In this document: positions 17,851-26,583 of the stretch, one piece after another
How the letters are laid out: every line of letters starts with the position of its first letter
How positions within the stretch are numbered: position 1 is the first letter of the stretch
Assembly (NCBI GenBank): GCA_016297215.1
Contig: JAEDGZ010000007.1
Location: 9,953 to 73,952 of the forward strand
Direction: 5' to 3'
Length of the DNA stretch: 64,000 bases
Source: Paludibacteraceae bacterium
Lineage (GTDB): Bacteria > Bacteroidota > Bacteroidia > Bacteroidales > Paludibacteraceae
Translations under genes and position numbers: made by a program
The notes under the pieces: generated by a model
The model's input: only the letters and a program-made list of their open reading frames with translations
What the model was told of the DNA's origin: nothing
Database searches by the model: none

Positions 17851-17879
17851 AATGTAGTTTCAAGTTTCAAATTCGGCTG

Positions 17880-17911
17880 CAAAAGTACTGCTTTTTTTCG
17901 AGATATGCAAA
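17880..17911 (-). promoter_or_regulatory. ddh promoter
   Basis: On the minus strand TTTG-N20-TACTTTTG: -7 complement of 17880-17887, -33 complement of 17908-17911, ~30 bp before the ddh start. Confidence 0.85.
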
Positions 17912-17944
17912 TATTTTTGACCGATTCGCTGAACGATTGAGCTA

Positions 17945-18040
17945 TCGGGGATGCCCCGACCAATCGCGGGCGGAAAGTTTGGAACAAACTGCCTTGGTAT
18001 GTGTTGCAAACTCCCTCGCCTCCCTTTTAGAGGGGAGGAG
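17945..18040. repeat. Cluster of intergenic palindromes
   Basis: TCGGGG/CCCCGA (17945-17950 with 17954-17959) and a family C-like CCTCCC/GGGAGG (18020-18025 with 18034-18039) lie between the ddh promoter and the GLUG gene terminator. Confidence 0.6.
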
Positions 18041-18071
18041 GTGGTGGGTGTGTGGGGGAGGGTAAAAATAA

Positions 18072-18105
18072 ATGAGGAGCGAGGAAAACGTTCCTCACTC
18101 CTCAT
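18072..18105 (-). terminator. Terminator after the GLUG-repeat gene
   Basis: A 15-bp stem with one G-T/A-C position (18072-18086 with 18091-18105) and an AACG loop is followed on the minus strand by TTATTTTTA. Confidence 0.85.
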
Positions 18106-18128
18106 TACTAATTGCAAGTCCTTACAAA

Positions 18129-21100
18129 TTATTTAACGATAACTGTTTGTGCGGCATCCGAGGTTATTACAACGTAAACCCCTTGCAGCGAGCCATTTAG
18201 GCGCGTTACGTCGCGGCCGAGCAGGTCGTAGATGCGGAACTCGCCGTCGCACACGATGCGACCATTAGCTGCATATATTTGCGATGCCGTTACCGCTTCC
18301 ATCGCAGTGGGGGTATTATTAAGTCGTGTAATCGTCAAGTCGTAACTTCCGGGAGCATAATTTACTGCCACATAATAGGTAGTTGCAGCCTCTAAATCGT
18401 AGGTCGGCGAAGTTGTAATGTCCGTGTAGTCGCTCTCGGTCTTGGTTGTATTGACATACAGATTGCCCGCTGTCAGTTGCGTGCTGCTGAATTGATACGA
18501 ACCGGTTTCGGTGGGCGTAAACTCATACCATGTAATAGGATTATTTGATGCGGTAATCGTTTGAGTACCTACTGCCAGTATGCCATACGTATTGGTATAA
18601 ACCGCATCTCTATAATATACCGGCAATCCGCCAAGGACAGGGTAAAGGTCTGTGCCGATGTTCTGCCCCCAGATTGAACCGTCATAAGTGGTATTGCTAT
18701 ATATATAGCCCTGTGAAAGGAGGTAAGCCACCTCGCCGCTCTTGAACTGCTCTGTGGTTTTGCCGAGGACATTATCTGAAACAGCGTTTTCATTGACAAT
18801 AGTATCAACAGCACTTCCATTATAAACAGTGTTATCATAATAGCAATTTGCTATTAAATAGCCATTGGCTCCGCATATACCGCCGGCATGAGATTCACCG
18901 TTGACTTTGCCGGCATTATAGCTGTTGGCAATTAACGCACCGTTAGATGCACAAACACCGCCTACAAAAGAATTACCGCTGACAGAACCTCTATTATAGC
19001 AATTGATAATAAACGCACCGTTAGATGCACAAACACCGCTGACGTAAGATGCACCGTTGACTGTACCTGTGTTATAGCAGTTTGTGATTGAACCTTCGAC
19101 ATTACTTCCGCACACACCACTGACAAACATATTTCCATTAAGATAGGAATCGACAATGCCGACATTCTTTATTTTACCATTGTTCGAGCCGAACAAACCG
19201 ACAAAATCTGTATTATTTTCATTGAAATACAATCCACTTACGATGTGATTCTGTCCGTCGAATGTACCTGAATATCTATTTGAACTATTACCGACAGGCG
19301 TCCAGTTTCTGAAGTTTTCACCATTTGCTACTTCTCCTGTTTCATTGTCAAATTGGAGTGAAGTAAGAAGATTGCTGTTTACGGTAATATTCTTTGTAAG
19401 CTCTGCGTTTATTCCAGAATTTCCGCTATTAACCTGCTGTGCAAACCAATAAAGATTGCCTGCGTTGGCGATTTCGTAAATACCGCTTGTGGTCTTTTGT
19501 TCTGCAGGCTGATAGCCGTTGCACTTGGTGCAGAAGCCGTTTTCGTTATAGTCGTGCTCGGCATAAACGGTTTCGGCGTACGTGTTGGCATAGGTGTAAG
19601 TCGGTTCGCCGGGATTACCGACACAACCGGGATATGTTGCATTGCAATACACGGTGCCTCGATTCGTCAGCACGGGGTGTTTGTCTCCTGTTTCAGGCGT
19701 AAGGTCTTGATACCATGCCTGCGTGCCGTCGGTTACGCTGTCGTTCAGCAGATAGCAGACCTCGCCGCTCTCCACCTGTGCCTGTGTTACCTGTGTCATG
19801 CCGGAGGTCACAGTGGTACCTATTTTGTTGACGAAATAACATCCTGTTGTCGAAACAGTACCGCCTTTGCGGCTGACAATGTCGCAGTCGGTATCTTGAA
19901 TGTCGAACGTGGCACTGATGTATGAGCCGCTTACATTGGTTGTGGTTCTGGTGTAGCCGACAAATCCGCCGCAGCAGCTTGTGTTCTTTCCTTTTATGGC
20001 ACCTGTAAATCCACAGTCTTGGATGTACATCGTTCCGGCTTCACATGTTCCGAGGATGCCACCGTGTGTGCCGTCGCCCACTACGGAAGAGTTGATGGTA
20101 ACATCCGATATACATTTCTTTATGTATGCGGAGCCTGTACCGTACTTGCATGCGGCAATACCACTTGTAAAGGACAAGTCGGTATTTATGACACCTTTCA
20201 CTGTGAGATTCTCGATGGTGCATGAGCCAATATATCCGAACGGCGTTGCGTTTTCGCTACCACTTTGGTTGACTGTCAGGGTGTGTCCCTGTCCGTCAAA
20301 TGTGCCTTCAAAGAGATTGGTTGTAGAATGTCCTCCGATAGAGATGAATTGGTGGCTACCGAAGTCCACGTCTTTTGTCAGCACAGCCTTGGCTTGTCTG
20401 TTCTGCGTTATGCCGGCTTGAGTGCCATTGACAAGTCCAGCGAACCAGTTGTACTGTCCGGCATTGCTGATTTCGTAAACACCATTGGTTTCGTTATAAT
20501 GTGCTGCCTCAAAACATCCACGGCTGCAGAACCCATTTTCATCCATGTCGTGCGTTTCGTGCACCACATCAGTGACAGCAGTATTGGAACAAACTTTTCC
20601 CACGATGACGCCTGCACATATAATGTTGGCTCCATATACGGTGTTTCCTTCCGCAGCCTTGAGCACAGGATATTTGTCGCCTGTTTCCTGTGTGAGGTTC
20701 TGATACCACGTCTGCGTGCCGTCTGTCTTGCCATTATTGAGCAGATAGCACACCTCGCCGTTGGCAAACTGAGCATCTGTCATCTTGGTGATGCCATCGA
20801 GGTAATTGCCGAGGTTGTTGAGGTAGTAGCAGTTTGTTACCGTTACCGTTCCACCCATTCGGCTTACAATGTTGCAGCCTGCAGACGAAATGCCGAAGGT
20901 GGCGGACACATAGGAGTTGCTGATAATTGACGTTTTGTTTGTATATCCAATGAAGCCACCGCACTTGTTGGTCGTGCTACCATTGATGGCTCCCGTGAAG
21001 GCGCAGTTGTTGATATTCAGCGTTCCATTATCCACCACGCCAATGATGCCGCCATGTGTGCCGTCGCCGTCTATGGAAGAGTTGATGATAACATCCGATA

Positions 21101-23753
21101 TACATTTCTGGATGTGCGCAGTGCCTGTCCCGTATTTGTGCATGGCAAAGCCAGCCGCATACTTCTCTGAGGTGTTGATGGTACCCGTCACGGTCAGGTT
21201 CTTGATAGTGCATGAGCCGATGTTTCCGAACAATGCCACTTCTTTGGAACCGGTCTGGTTCACCTTGATGGTATGTCCATTGCCATCGAATGTGCCGGCA
21301 TAGAGTATGGATGAACTCTTACCGATAGCCGTAAAGTTGGTGGTGCCGAAGTCAATATCGTTCACGAGTTTGGCGCTGGCAGCCATGTTTTGTTTTGTGC
21401 CATCGGTTAGTGTGCCGTTTACAAGCCCAGCAAACCACAAAAGGTTGCCTACGTTGCCGATTTCGTAAACAGCGTCCCCATCACTATCTGTTGCCGGTTG
21501 ATAGCCGTTGCACTTTGTGCAGAAACCGTTTTCGTTATAGTCATGCTCAGCATAAACCGTTTTATCTGTATTTGAGTAACCCGTTTTCGATTCGCCCGGA
21601 TTGTCTTTACAGCCTGCATAAACAGTAATCAGGTAAACCTTTTCGCCGCCAAGGACAGGGTAATCTTGCTTGCCTGTACTGGAAAGGGTCTGTCCCCAGA
21701 CTGAGCCGTCATAGGTTACAGCACTTTCACCCTCACCAACTATGCAGCCCTGCGAAAGGAGGTAAGCCACCTCGCCGCTCTTGAACTGTTCTGAAGTTTT
21801 GCCGAGGACATTTGAAGAAACAGTGCTATTATTACTGCCAACAGCATTTCCGCTATAAACTGTACTGTCAAAATAGCAGTTTGTGATTGTACCGGAGTTG
21901 CTATATCCGCACACGCCGCCGACAGAACTACTACCGCTTACCGCACCTGTATTGTAACAGTTACTTATGGCACCGGAGTTGCTAAATCCGCACACGCCGC
22001 CGACATAACGACTACCACTTACCGCACCTGTATTGTAACAATTACTTATGGTAACGTGGACGCCATATCCGCACACGCCACCGACATTTTCTTTACCTTT
22101 GAAATAAGAATCAACAACGCCCGCATTGGAAATTTTGCCGTTTTCACCTACATATCCGAAGAGACCGACATAATTTGTTTGTGAATCATTAAAATACAAA
22201 CCTCTGACCGTATGGTTTTGCCCGTCAAATATTCCTTGGTAATAACCAGATCTGTTTCCGATAGGCGTCCAGCTTCTGAAACTGCTTACATCGCTTGCAA
22301 GCGTACCATCCGCATTCAAAACGCCGGTGTTTACGGTGATATCAGCAGTAAGCACTGCTTTTGCGGTACGGTTTTGTGCTGTACCGTCAATCAGTATGCC
22401 GTTTACAAGGGCGGCAAACCAATAAAGTTGTCCGGCGTTACCGATTTCGTAAACTTCATCTTTTGTTCCGTCACCATTGATGTCATATTTATCGGTTGTC
22501 AGTATTGCGGGCTGATAACCACCGCACTTTGTGCAGAAGCCGTGCTCGTCGAAGCTGTGTTCAATACTTACTGCCCCTGTGTTGGAGAATTGGCTCATAC
22601 AAGGTATGCCGGCATACACTGTGTTGCTGCCATTTGACTTCAAGACAGGAGATTTGTCGCCTGTTTCCGGCGTAAGGTCCTGATACCAAGCCTGTGTGCC
22701 GTCGGTCTTGCCTTTGTTCAGCAGATAGCAGACCTCGCCGCTCTTGAACTGCTCTGAAGTTTTGCCGAGGACATTTTCAGAAACAGTGCCATCTTCATTA
22801 TAGCCTACAGCATTTCCGCTATAAATAGTGCTGTCATAATAGCAGTTTGAAATTTTGGTGCTTCTGTTGTATCCGCACACGCCGCCGACATATTTATTAT
22901 TACCGCTTACTGCACCTATATTGTAACAGTTACTTATGGCTGCGACGTAGCAAGATCCACACACGCCGCCGACATAATTACTACCGCTTACCGCACCTGT
23001 ATTGTAACAGTTACCTATGGTACCGTATTCGTTATATCCACACACACCGCCGACATAATTTCCATTAGTGCTTACCGCACCTGTATTGTAACAGTTACTT
23101 ATGGCACCGTAGGCGCTAAATCCGCACACGCCGCCGACATAATATCCATTACCGCTTACCGCACCTGTATTGTAACAGTTACTTATGGCACTGTAGGCGC
23201 TAAATCCGCACACGCCGCCGACATGTTGATTTCCATTGAAATAAGAATCAACAACGCCCACATTGGAAATTTTGCCGTTTTTACCTACATATCCGAAGAG
23301 ACCGACATAGTTTGTTTTTGAATCATTAAAATACAAGCCGCTGACGGTATGGTTTTGCCCGTCAAATGTTCCTGTGTAAACACCAGATGTGTTTCCGATA
23401 GGCGTCCAGCTTCTGAAATTGCTTACATCGCTTGCAAGCGTACCATCCGCATTCAAAACGCCGGTGTTTACGGAGATATCAGCAGTAAGCACTGCTTTTG
23501 CGGTAGTTTTTTGTGCTGTGCCGTCGGTTAGTGTGCCGTTTACAAGGGCGGCAAACCAATAAAGCTGTCCTGCGTTGCCGATTTCGTAAACAGCGTCACC
23601 ATCACTATCTGTTGCAGGTTGATAGGAGCCATCACTGCCGAAACCGTTGGTGTAAGTTACCTCTTGTGCCCATGCCGTAGAGGGTAACACCATTGCCGCC
23701 ACGAGCAGAAGCATCGCAGCGAGCCACCTTAGTTTTTTAGTTTTCATTGTCAT
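18129..23753 (-). CDS. Giant GLUG-repeat surface protein with type A sorting tag
   Basis: The start at 23753 (or MKTKKLRW at 23747) lies just below a perfect promoter, giving ~1,874 residues; the upstream open codons fall in the promoter. A signal peptide (LAAMLLLVAAMVLPSTAWA) is followed by five or so modules. Each opens with YEI.NAGQLYWFA.LVNG, continues with ALVLTADI-like and WTPIGN..G.Y.GTFDGQNHTVSGLYFN, and ends in GLUG repeats (YVGGVCGFSA..AISNCYNTGAVSG), linked by EHDYNENGFCTKCNGYQPA. The C-terminus DLLGRDVTRLNGSLQGVYVV is a type A tag. GLUG repeats are typical of large adhesins and surface enzymes; here no catalytic domain is seen. Repeats in DNA of 63-84 bp (22850-23230) could promote length variation. 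An adhesin role is inferred. Confidence 0.88.
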   Translation of the reverse strand: MTMKTKKLRWLAAMLLLVAAMVLPSTAWAQEVTYTNGFGSDGSYQPATDSDGDAVYEIGNAGQLYWFAALVNGTLTDGTAQKTTAKAVLTADISVNTGVLNADGTLASDVSNFRSWTPIGNTSGVYTGTFDGQNHTVSGLYFNDSKTNYVGLFGYVGKNGKISNVGVVDSYFNGNQHVGGVCGFSAYSAISNCYNTGAVSGNGYYVGGVCGFSAYGAISNCYNTGAVSTNGNYVGGVCGYNEYGTIGNCYNTGAVSGSNYVGGVCGSCYVAAISNCYNIGAVSGNNKYVGGVCGYNRSTKISNCYYDSTIYSGNAVGYNEDGTVSENVLGKTSEQFKSGEVCYLLNKGKTDGTQAWYQDLTPETGDKSPVLKSNGSNTVYAGIPCMSQFSNTGAVSIEHSFDEHGFCTKCGGYQPAILTTDKYDINGDGTKDEVYEIGNAGQLYWFAALVNGILIDGTAQNRTAKAVLTADITVNTGVLNADGTLASDVSSFRSWTPIGNRSGYYQGIFDGQNHTVRGLYFNDSQTNYVGLFGYVGENGKISNAGVVDSYFKGKENVGGVCGYGVHVTISNCYNTGAVSGSRYVGGVCGFSNSGAISNCYNTGAVSGSSSVGGVCGYSNSGTITNCYFDSTVYSGNAVGSNNSTVSSNVLGKTSEQFKSGEVAYLLSQGCIVGEGESAVTYDGSVWGQTLSSTGKQDYPVLGGEKVYLITVYAGCKDNPGESKTGYSNTDKTVYAEHDYNENGFCTKCNGYQPATDSDGDAVYEIGNVGNLLWFAGLVNGTLTDGTKQNMAASAKLVNDIDFGTTNFTAIGKSSSILYAGTFDGNGHTIKVNQTGSKEVALFGNIGSCTIKNLTVTGTINTSEKYAAGFAMHKYGTGTAHIQKCISDVIINSSIDGDGTHGGIIGVVDNGTLNINNCAFTGAINGSTTNKCGGFIGYTNKTSIISNSYVSATFGISSAGCNIVSRMGGTVTVTNCYYLNNLGNYLDGITKMTDAQFANGEVCYLLNNGKTDGTQTWYQNLTQETGDKYPVLKAAEGNTVYGANIICAGVIVGKVCSNTAVTDVVHETHDMDENGFCSRGCFEAAHYNETNGVYEISNAGQYNWFAGLVNGTQAGITQNRQAKAVLTKDVDFGSHQFISIGGHSTTNLFEGTFDGQGHTLTVNQSGSENATPFGYIGSCTIENLTVKGVINTDLSFTSGIAACKYGTGSAYIKKCISDVTINSSVVGDGTHGGILGTCEAGTMYIQDCGFTGAIKGKNTSCCGGFVGYTRTTTNVSGSYISATFDIQDTDCDIVSRKGGTVSTTGCYFVNKIGTTVTSGMTQVTQAQVESGEVCYLLNDSVTDGTQAWYQDLTPETGDKHPVLTNRGTVYCNATYPGCVGNPGEPTYTYANTYAETVYAEHDYNENGFCTKCNGYQPAEQKTTSGIYEIANAGNLYWFAQQVNSGNSGINAELTKNITVNSNLLTSLQFDNETGEVANGENFRNWTPVGNSSNRYSGTFDGQNHIVSGLYFNENNTDFVGLFGSNNGKIKNVGIVDSYLNGNMFVSGVCGSNVEGSITNCYNTGTVNGASYVSGVCASNGAFIINCYNRGSVSGNSFVGGVCASNGALIANSYNAGKVNGESHAGGICGANGYLIANCYYDNTVYNGSAVDTIVNENAVSDNVLGKTTEQFKSGEVAYLLSQGYIYSNTTYDGSIWGQNIGTDLYPVLGGLPVYYRDAVYTNTYGILAVGTQTITASNNPITWYEFTPTETGSYQFSSTQLTAGNLYVNTTKTESDYTDITTSPTYDLEAATTYYVAVNYAPGSYDLTITRLNNTPTAMEAVTASQIYAANGRIVCDGEFRIYDLLGRDVTRLNGSLQGVYVVITSDAAQTVIVK

Positions 23754-23786
23754 ATATATATTTTTGTTATTGTTTATTTTGCGCTG

Positions 23787-23818
23787 CAAAGGTACAATTT
23801 TTCTTTCAAATATGCAAA
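23787..23818 (-). promoter_or_regulatory. Promoter of the GLUG-repeat gene
   Basis: On the minus strand TTTG-N20-TACCTTTG (-7 complement of 23787-23794, -33 complement of 23815-23818), a perfect consensus ~35 bp before the start. Confidence 0.88.
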
Positions 23819-23961
23819 AAATATACAAGTTTTTTTTTTCAACATTTTTGGGGCATTTATATAGGACTTGACTCCAAACACTTACGGGGCGACATAACTA
23901 AATGATGTTAATTTATCACCTTTGCGGCTGTTGCCGAGCGTACCATCCCGCCCCCTGTCCT

Positions 23962-24012
23962 CGATGTCCACCGGACATCGCTTCACCCCTCCTTTCAGGA
24001 GAGGCGGGGGAG
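23962..24012. repeat. Intergenic palindromes between GLUG gene and fructokinase
   Basis: CGATGTCC/GGACATCG (23962-23980) and a family C-like CTCCT/AGGAG with GC-rich flanks (about 23986-24012). The surrounding gap (23754-24490) holds only promoters, repeats and hairpins; I see no supportable gene. Confidence 0.55.
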
Positions 24013-24137
24013 TTTGGCTGCGCACACCGAACTCTCAACTCTCAAAACTGAACCCTCAACTATGGGGAGGGGTAAAAGAGCTTGACACTCTTTTTTGCAG
24101 CGGAGGTTTTCTTCATTTTGTTCGATATAGGCAGCTA

Positions 24138-24191
24138 AATCACCTACTAATCACCTACTAATCTCCTACTAATCACCTACTAATCTCCTAC
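24138..24191. repeat. Tandem 11-mer array, five units (AATCACCTACT type)
   Basis: Units AATCACCTACT and AATCTCCTACT follow each other without spacers (24138-24148, 24149-24159, 24160-24170, 24171-24181, 24182-24191, the last one base short). Two other five-unit 11-mer arrays lie at 31430 and 55378. Confidence 0.85.
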
Positions 24192-24242
24192 GATTATCTG
24201 CTCAACGGAAAGGAGGTGTATTTATCACCTTGGTCATAAGAG

Positions 24243-24288
24243 CCACACAGAGGGTGTGTCATGCTATTTTGACACACCCTCTGTGTGG
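24243..24288. other. Perfect 19-bp hairpin downstream of the fructan operon
   Basis: The arm at 24243-24261 (CCACACAGAGGGTGTGTCA) pairs without mismatch with 24270-24288 around an 8-nt loop. It is downstream of the minus-strand fructokinase gene and could stop transcription or protect the mRNA end; neither side has a long T tract. Confidence 0.75.
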
Positions 24289-24321
24289 TTGTACACACCG
24301 GACACTCAACACTCAACTATA

Positions 24322-24486
24322 GCAGGCGGGGACGCCTGCGCATCCGGACAGGTATCAGCAGGCAGACAGAATATGGTGCGGCATGGAGACCGCACCTCCT
24401 TGGAAGCCCCGACTGGTCGGGACGTACCCGGACATTTCTACCGCGGGCGAGACGCCCGCGTCCCCAGGGGACGCCTGCGCACCCGG
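24322..24486 (+). repeat. Cluster of family A, B and other palindromic elements
   Basis: In order: family A variant GCAGGCGGGGACGCCTGC (24322); family B GGTGCGG..GGAGACCGCACC (24375-24403, then CTCCTTGG within that range); CCCGAC/GTCGGG (24408-24421); family A variant GCGGGCGAGACGCCCGC with GTCCCCAGG (24443-24468); and a half copy GGACGCCTGCGCACCCGG (24469-24486). The cluster abuts the 3' end of the fructokinase gene. Confidence 0.8.
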
Positions 24487-24490
24487 TTGC

Positions 24491-25408
24491 TTATTGCAGT
24501 TCTTCGGGCAGGACGGGCATGGAACCGTGCTGCGTGCAGACGAAGGCGGAGACCGCCACGGCTTTTTGGTGCGCCTCGGGGATGGAGCGACCGAGCAGGA
24601 GTTGCGCAACGAAGGTGCCGGTGAAACTATCACCTGCGCCTACGGTGTCTGCCACCTCTACCTTCGGGGTGGGTTGGAACGAACATGCGTCAAGCGTGAT
24701 GACATACGAGCCGTTGGTGCCGCAGGTGAGAATCAACATCTGCAGGTCGTACAACTCAATCAACGCGCGGCAAACGCGCAGAGTCTGCTCTTTGTCCTCT
24801 GCGATGAGACGGTTGGTCTCCGTCTCTACACCGAGCAACATAGGTGCCACTATCTGCAACTCCTCATCATTGATTTTGAGGATGTTGCAGCGTTTGAGCG
24901 AGCCGATAATCACCTCGCGGTTGTACCACTGTTGGCGGAGGTTGATGTCGAACACCTTCATGCAATCGGCAGGCGCGGCATCAAGGATAGTCTGTATGGT
25001 CTTGCGGCTCACCTCCGAGCGTTGTGCCAACGAGCCGAAGCAGATGACTCGCGCCTGACGGGCAACCGACATAATCTCGTCGGTGAGGGGGACGTTGTCC
25101 CACGCTACGCCCAAGCAAATCTCATATTGCGGCACGCCCTGCTCGTTGAGCGTTACCTGCACCGTACCTGTGGGGAAATCCACCTTGGGCAGACAATAGT
25201 GTAAGCCTACGCTATCCAAGATGTCGGTTACCTCTTTGCCCAAATCGTCGTTGCCGATGGCAGAGATAGCGCAACCTTGGATGGATTCTCCGTTCTTTGA
25301 GAAGAACTGAGAAGCGTGAAAAACGAAGTTTGCAGGCGCACCACCTAATTTGCGCCCTGTGGGGAGGCAGTCGAAAAGTACCTCTCCGAGACCTATGATG
25401 TATTGCAT
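24491..25408 (-). CDS. Fructokinase, PfkB family
   Basis: ATP-dependent phosphorylation of fructose to fructose-6-phosphate is the likely reaction. The 305-residue protein has PfkB features: GLGEVLFDCLPTGRKLGGAPANFVFHASQF at the N-terminus (sugar-binding GG), DINLRQQWYNREVI in the middle, and the anion-hole/catalytic motif DTVGAGDSFTGTFVAQLL near residues 244-262. Context supports fructose over ribose or adenosine: it is the last gene of the GH32-SusCD operon, 10 bp after the MFS gene, as in the Bacteroides thetaiotaomicron levan locus where a fructokinase follows a fructose transporter. Its 3' end is adjacent to palindromic repeats but the C-terminus (CTQHGSMPVLPEELQ) looks intact. Confidence 0.9.
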   Translation of the reverse strand: MQYIIGLGEVLFDCLPTGRKLGGAPANFVFHASQFFSKNGESIQGCAISAIGNDDLGKEVTDILDSVGLHYCLPKVDFPTGTVQVTLNEQGVPQYEICLGVAWDNVPLTDEIMSVARQARVICFGSLAQRSEVSRKTIQTILDAAPADCMKVFDINLRQQWYNREVIIGSLKRCNILKINDEELQIVAPMLLGVETETNRLIAEDKEQTLRVCRALIELYDLQMLILTCGTNGSYVITLDACSFQPTPKVEVADTVGAGDSFTGTFVAQLLLGRSIPEAHQKAVAVSAFVCTQHGSMPVLPEELQ

Positions 25409-25418
25409 AGTGAATTAG

Positions 25419-26579
25419 TTATTTCTTGATTTTCAATGTGAAGCCGGCGAGGTAGAGGGCGCCTATACCCATCACGAGGACGGCACCGAGGGTGCCCATT
25501 GCATCGGACATGAAGCCCATGGCAAGCGGGAAGATGGTGCCGCCGAAGAGACCCATAATCATCAAGCCGGAAATCTCATTCTTGTGGTCGGGGTCGTGCT
25601 GGAGCGCCTGCGCAAAAGTGATGGAGAAGATGTTGGAGTTGCCAAATCCCACCAGCGCAATGCCCACATAGAGCAACCACTTCACATCTGCCACCGCAAG
25701 GATAATCATCGCCGCAATAATCATCCCCACCGAGATGGCGAAGAACACTTTCTCCGGCACTTTGCGCAGGATAGCCGAGCCCGAGAGGCAGCCGAGGGTA
25801 CGGAAGATGAAGTAGAGCGAGGTGGCGAAGCCCGCCTCAGCCAGCGTCATCCCGAGGCGCTCGATAAGGATTTTGGGAGCAGTGGTGTTGGTGCCGACAT
25901 CGATACCCACGTGGCACATGATACTCAAGAAGCAAAGCAGGATGAAGGGTTTGCCGAGCAGGCGGAAACAGTCCACCACGTTGCTACCTTTTGCCACAGG
26001 CTCTTCGTGGATAGTGGTCAGCGACAAGCATACAATAGCCACCACGCCGATGATACCATAGACAGGGAAGAGCACGCGCCATCCCAAGCCCGCGGAGGGC
26101 AGCACCTGCGTAGCACCCCACATGGCGATATAGGGCGCCAAGAAAGAGGCGATGGCTTTCACGAACTGACCGAACGTGAGCGTTGCCGACAGGTTGCCCG
26201 TTACGATATTCGACACCAGCGGATTGAGCGAAGTCTGCATGAGGGCATTGCCGATACCCAAGAGCGAGAACGCTACCAACATCAGGGGATAAGAATTGCC
26301 GAAGATGGGCAGGATAAGCGAAAGCACCGTAACAACGATAGATAGCAGCACGGTGCGCTTTCTGCCGATTTTGTTCATCAACATGCCCGTGGGCACCGAG
26401 AAGATAAGGAACCAGAAGAAGACCAGCGAAGGCATGATGTTCGCCTGCGAGTCGGTCAACCCGAGGTCTTGCTGCACATAGTTACTGGCAATGCCGACCA
26501 AATCGACAAAGCCCATGGTGAAGAAGCAGAGCATCACTACTGCGAGTGCGCCGAAAGAAGTTTTGTTGGAAGAAGACAT
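25419..26579 (-). CDS. MFS sugar transporter of the fructan locus
   Basis: A 386-residue inner-membrane carrier with about twelve hydrophobic segments and the major facilitator loop between helices 2 and 3 (GMLMNKIGRKRTVLLS). The start MSSSNKTSFGALAVVMLCFFTMGFVD and the STxxPxL-like helices fit the FucP/fucose-permease branch used for sugars in Bacteroidales. It lies 4 bp after the GH32 gene and 10 bp before the fructokinase, so cytoplasmic uptake of fructose released in the periplasm is the natural inference; substrate specificity cannot be read from sequence. Confidence 0.88.
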   Translation of the reverse strand: MSSSNKTSFGALAVVMLCFFTMGFVDLVGIASNYVQQDLGLTDSQANIMPSLVFFWFLIFSVPTGMLMNKIGRKRTVLLSIVVTVLSLILPIFGNSYPLMLVAFSLLGIGNALMQTSLNPLVSNIVTGNLSATLTFGQFVKAIASFLAPYIAMWGATQVLPSAGLGWRVLFPVYGIIGVVAIVCLSLTTIHEEPVAKGSNVVDCFRLLGKPFILLCFLSIMCHVGIDVGTNTTAPKILIERLGMTLAEAGFATSLYFIFRTLGCLSGSAILRKVPEKVFFAISVGMIIAAMIILAVADVKWLLYVGIALVGFGNSNIFSITFAQALQHDPDHKNEISGLMIMGLFGGTIFPLAMGFMSDAMGTLGAVLVMGIGALYLAGFTLKIKK

Positions 26580-26583
26580 GGTA

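Noticed and set aside
17860..18136. Short frames between ddh and the GLUG gene
   Set aside because: They consist of palindromic repeat DNA, a promoter and a terminator.
22850..23230. Regularly spaced repeats as CRISPR
   Set aside because: They encode in-frame GLUG protein repeats of a single large gene.
24256..25204. Several plus-strand frames over the palindrome cluster and fructokinase
   Set aside because: They are translations of repeat elements (GETPASPGDACAPG-like) followed by antisense of the kinase gene.
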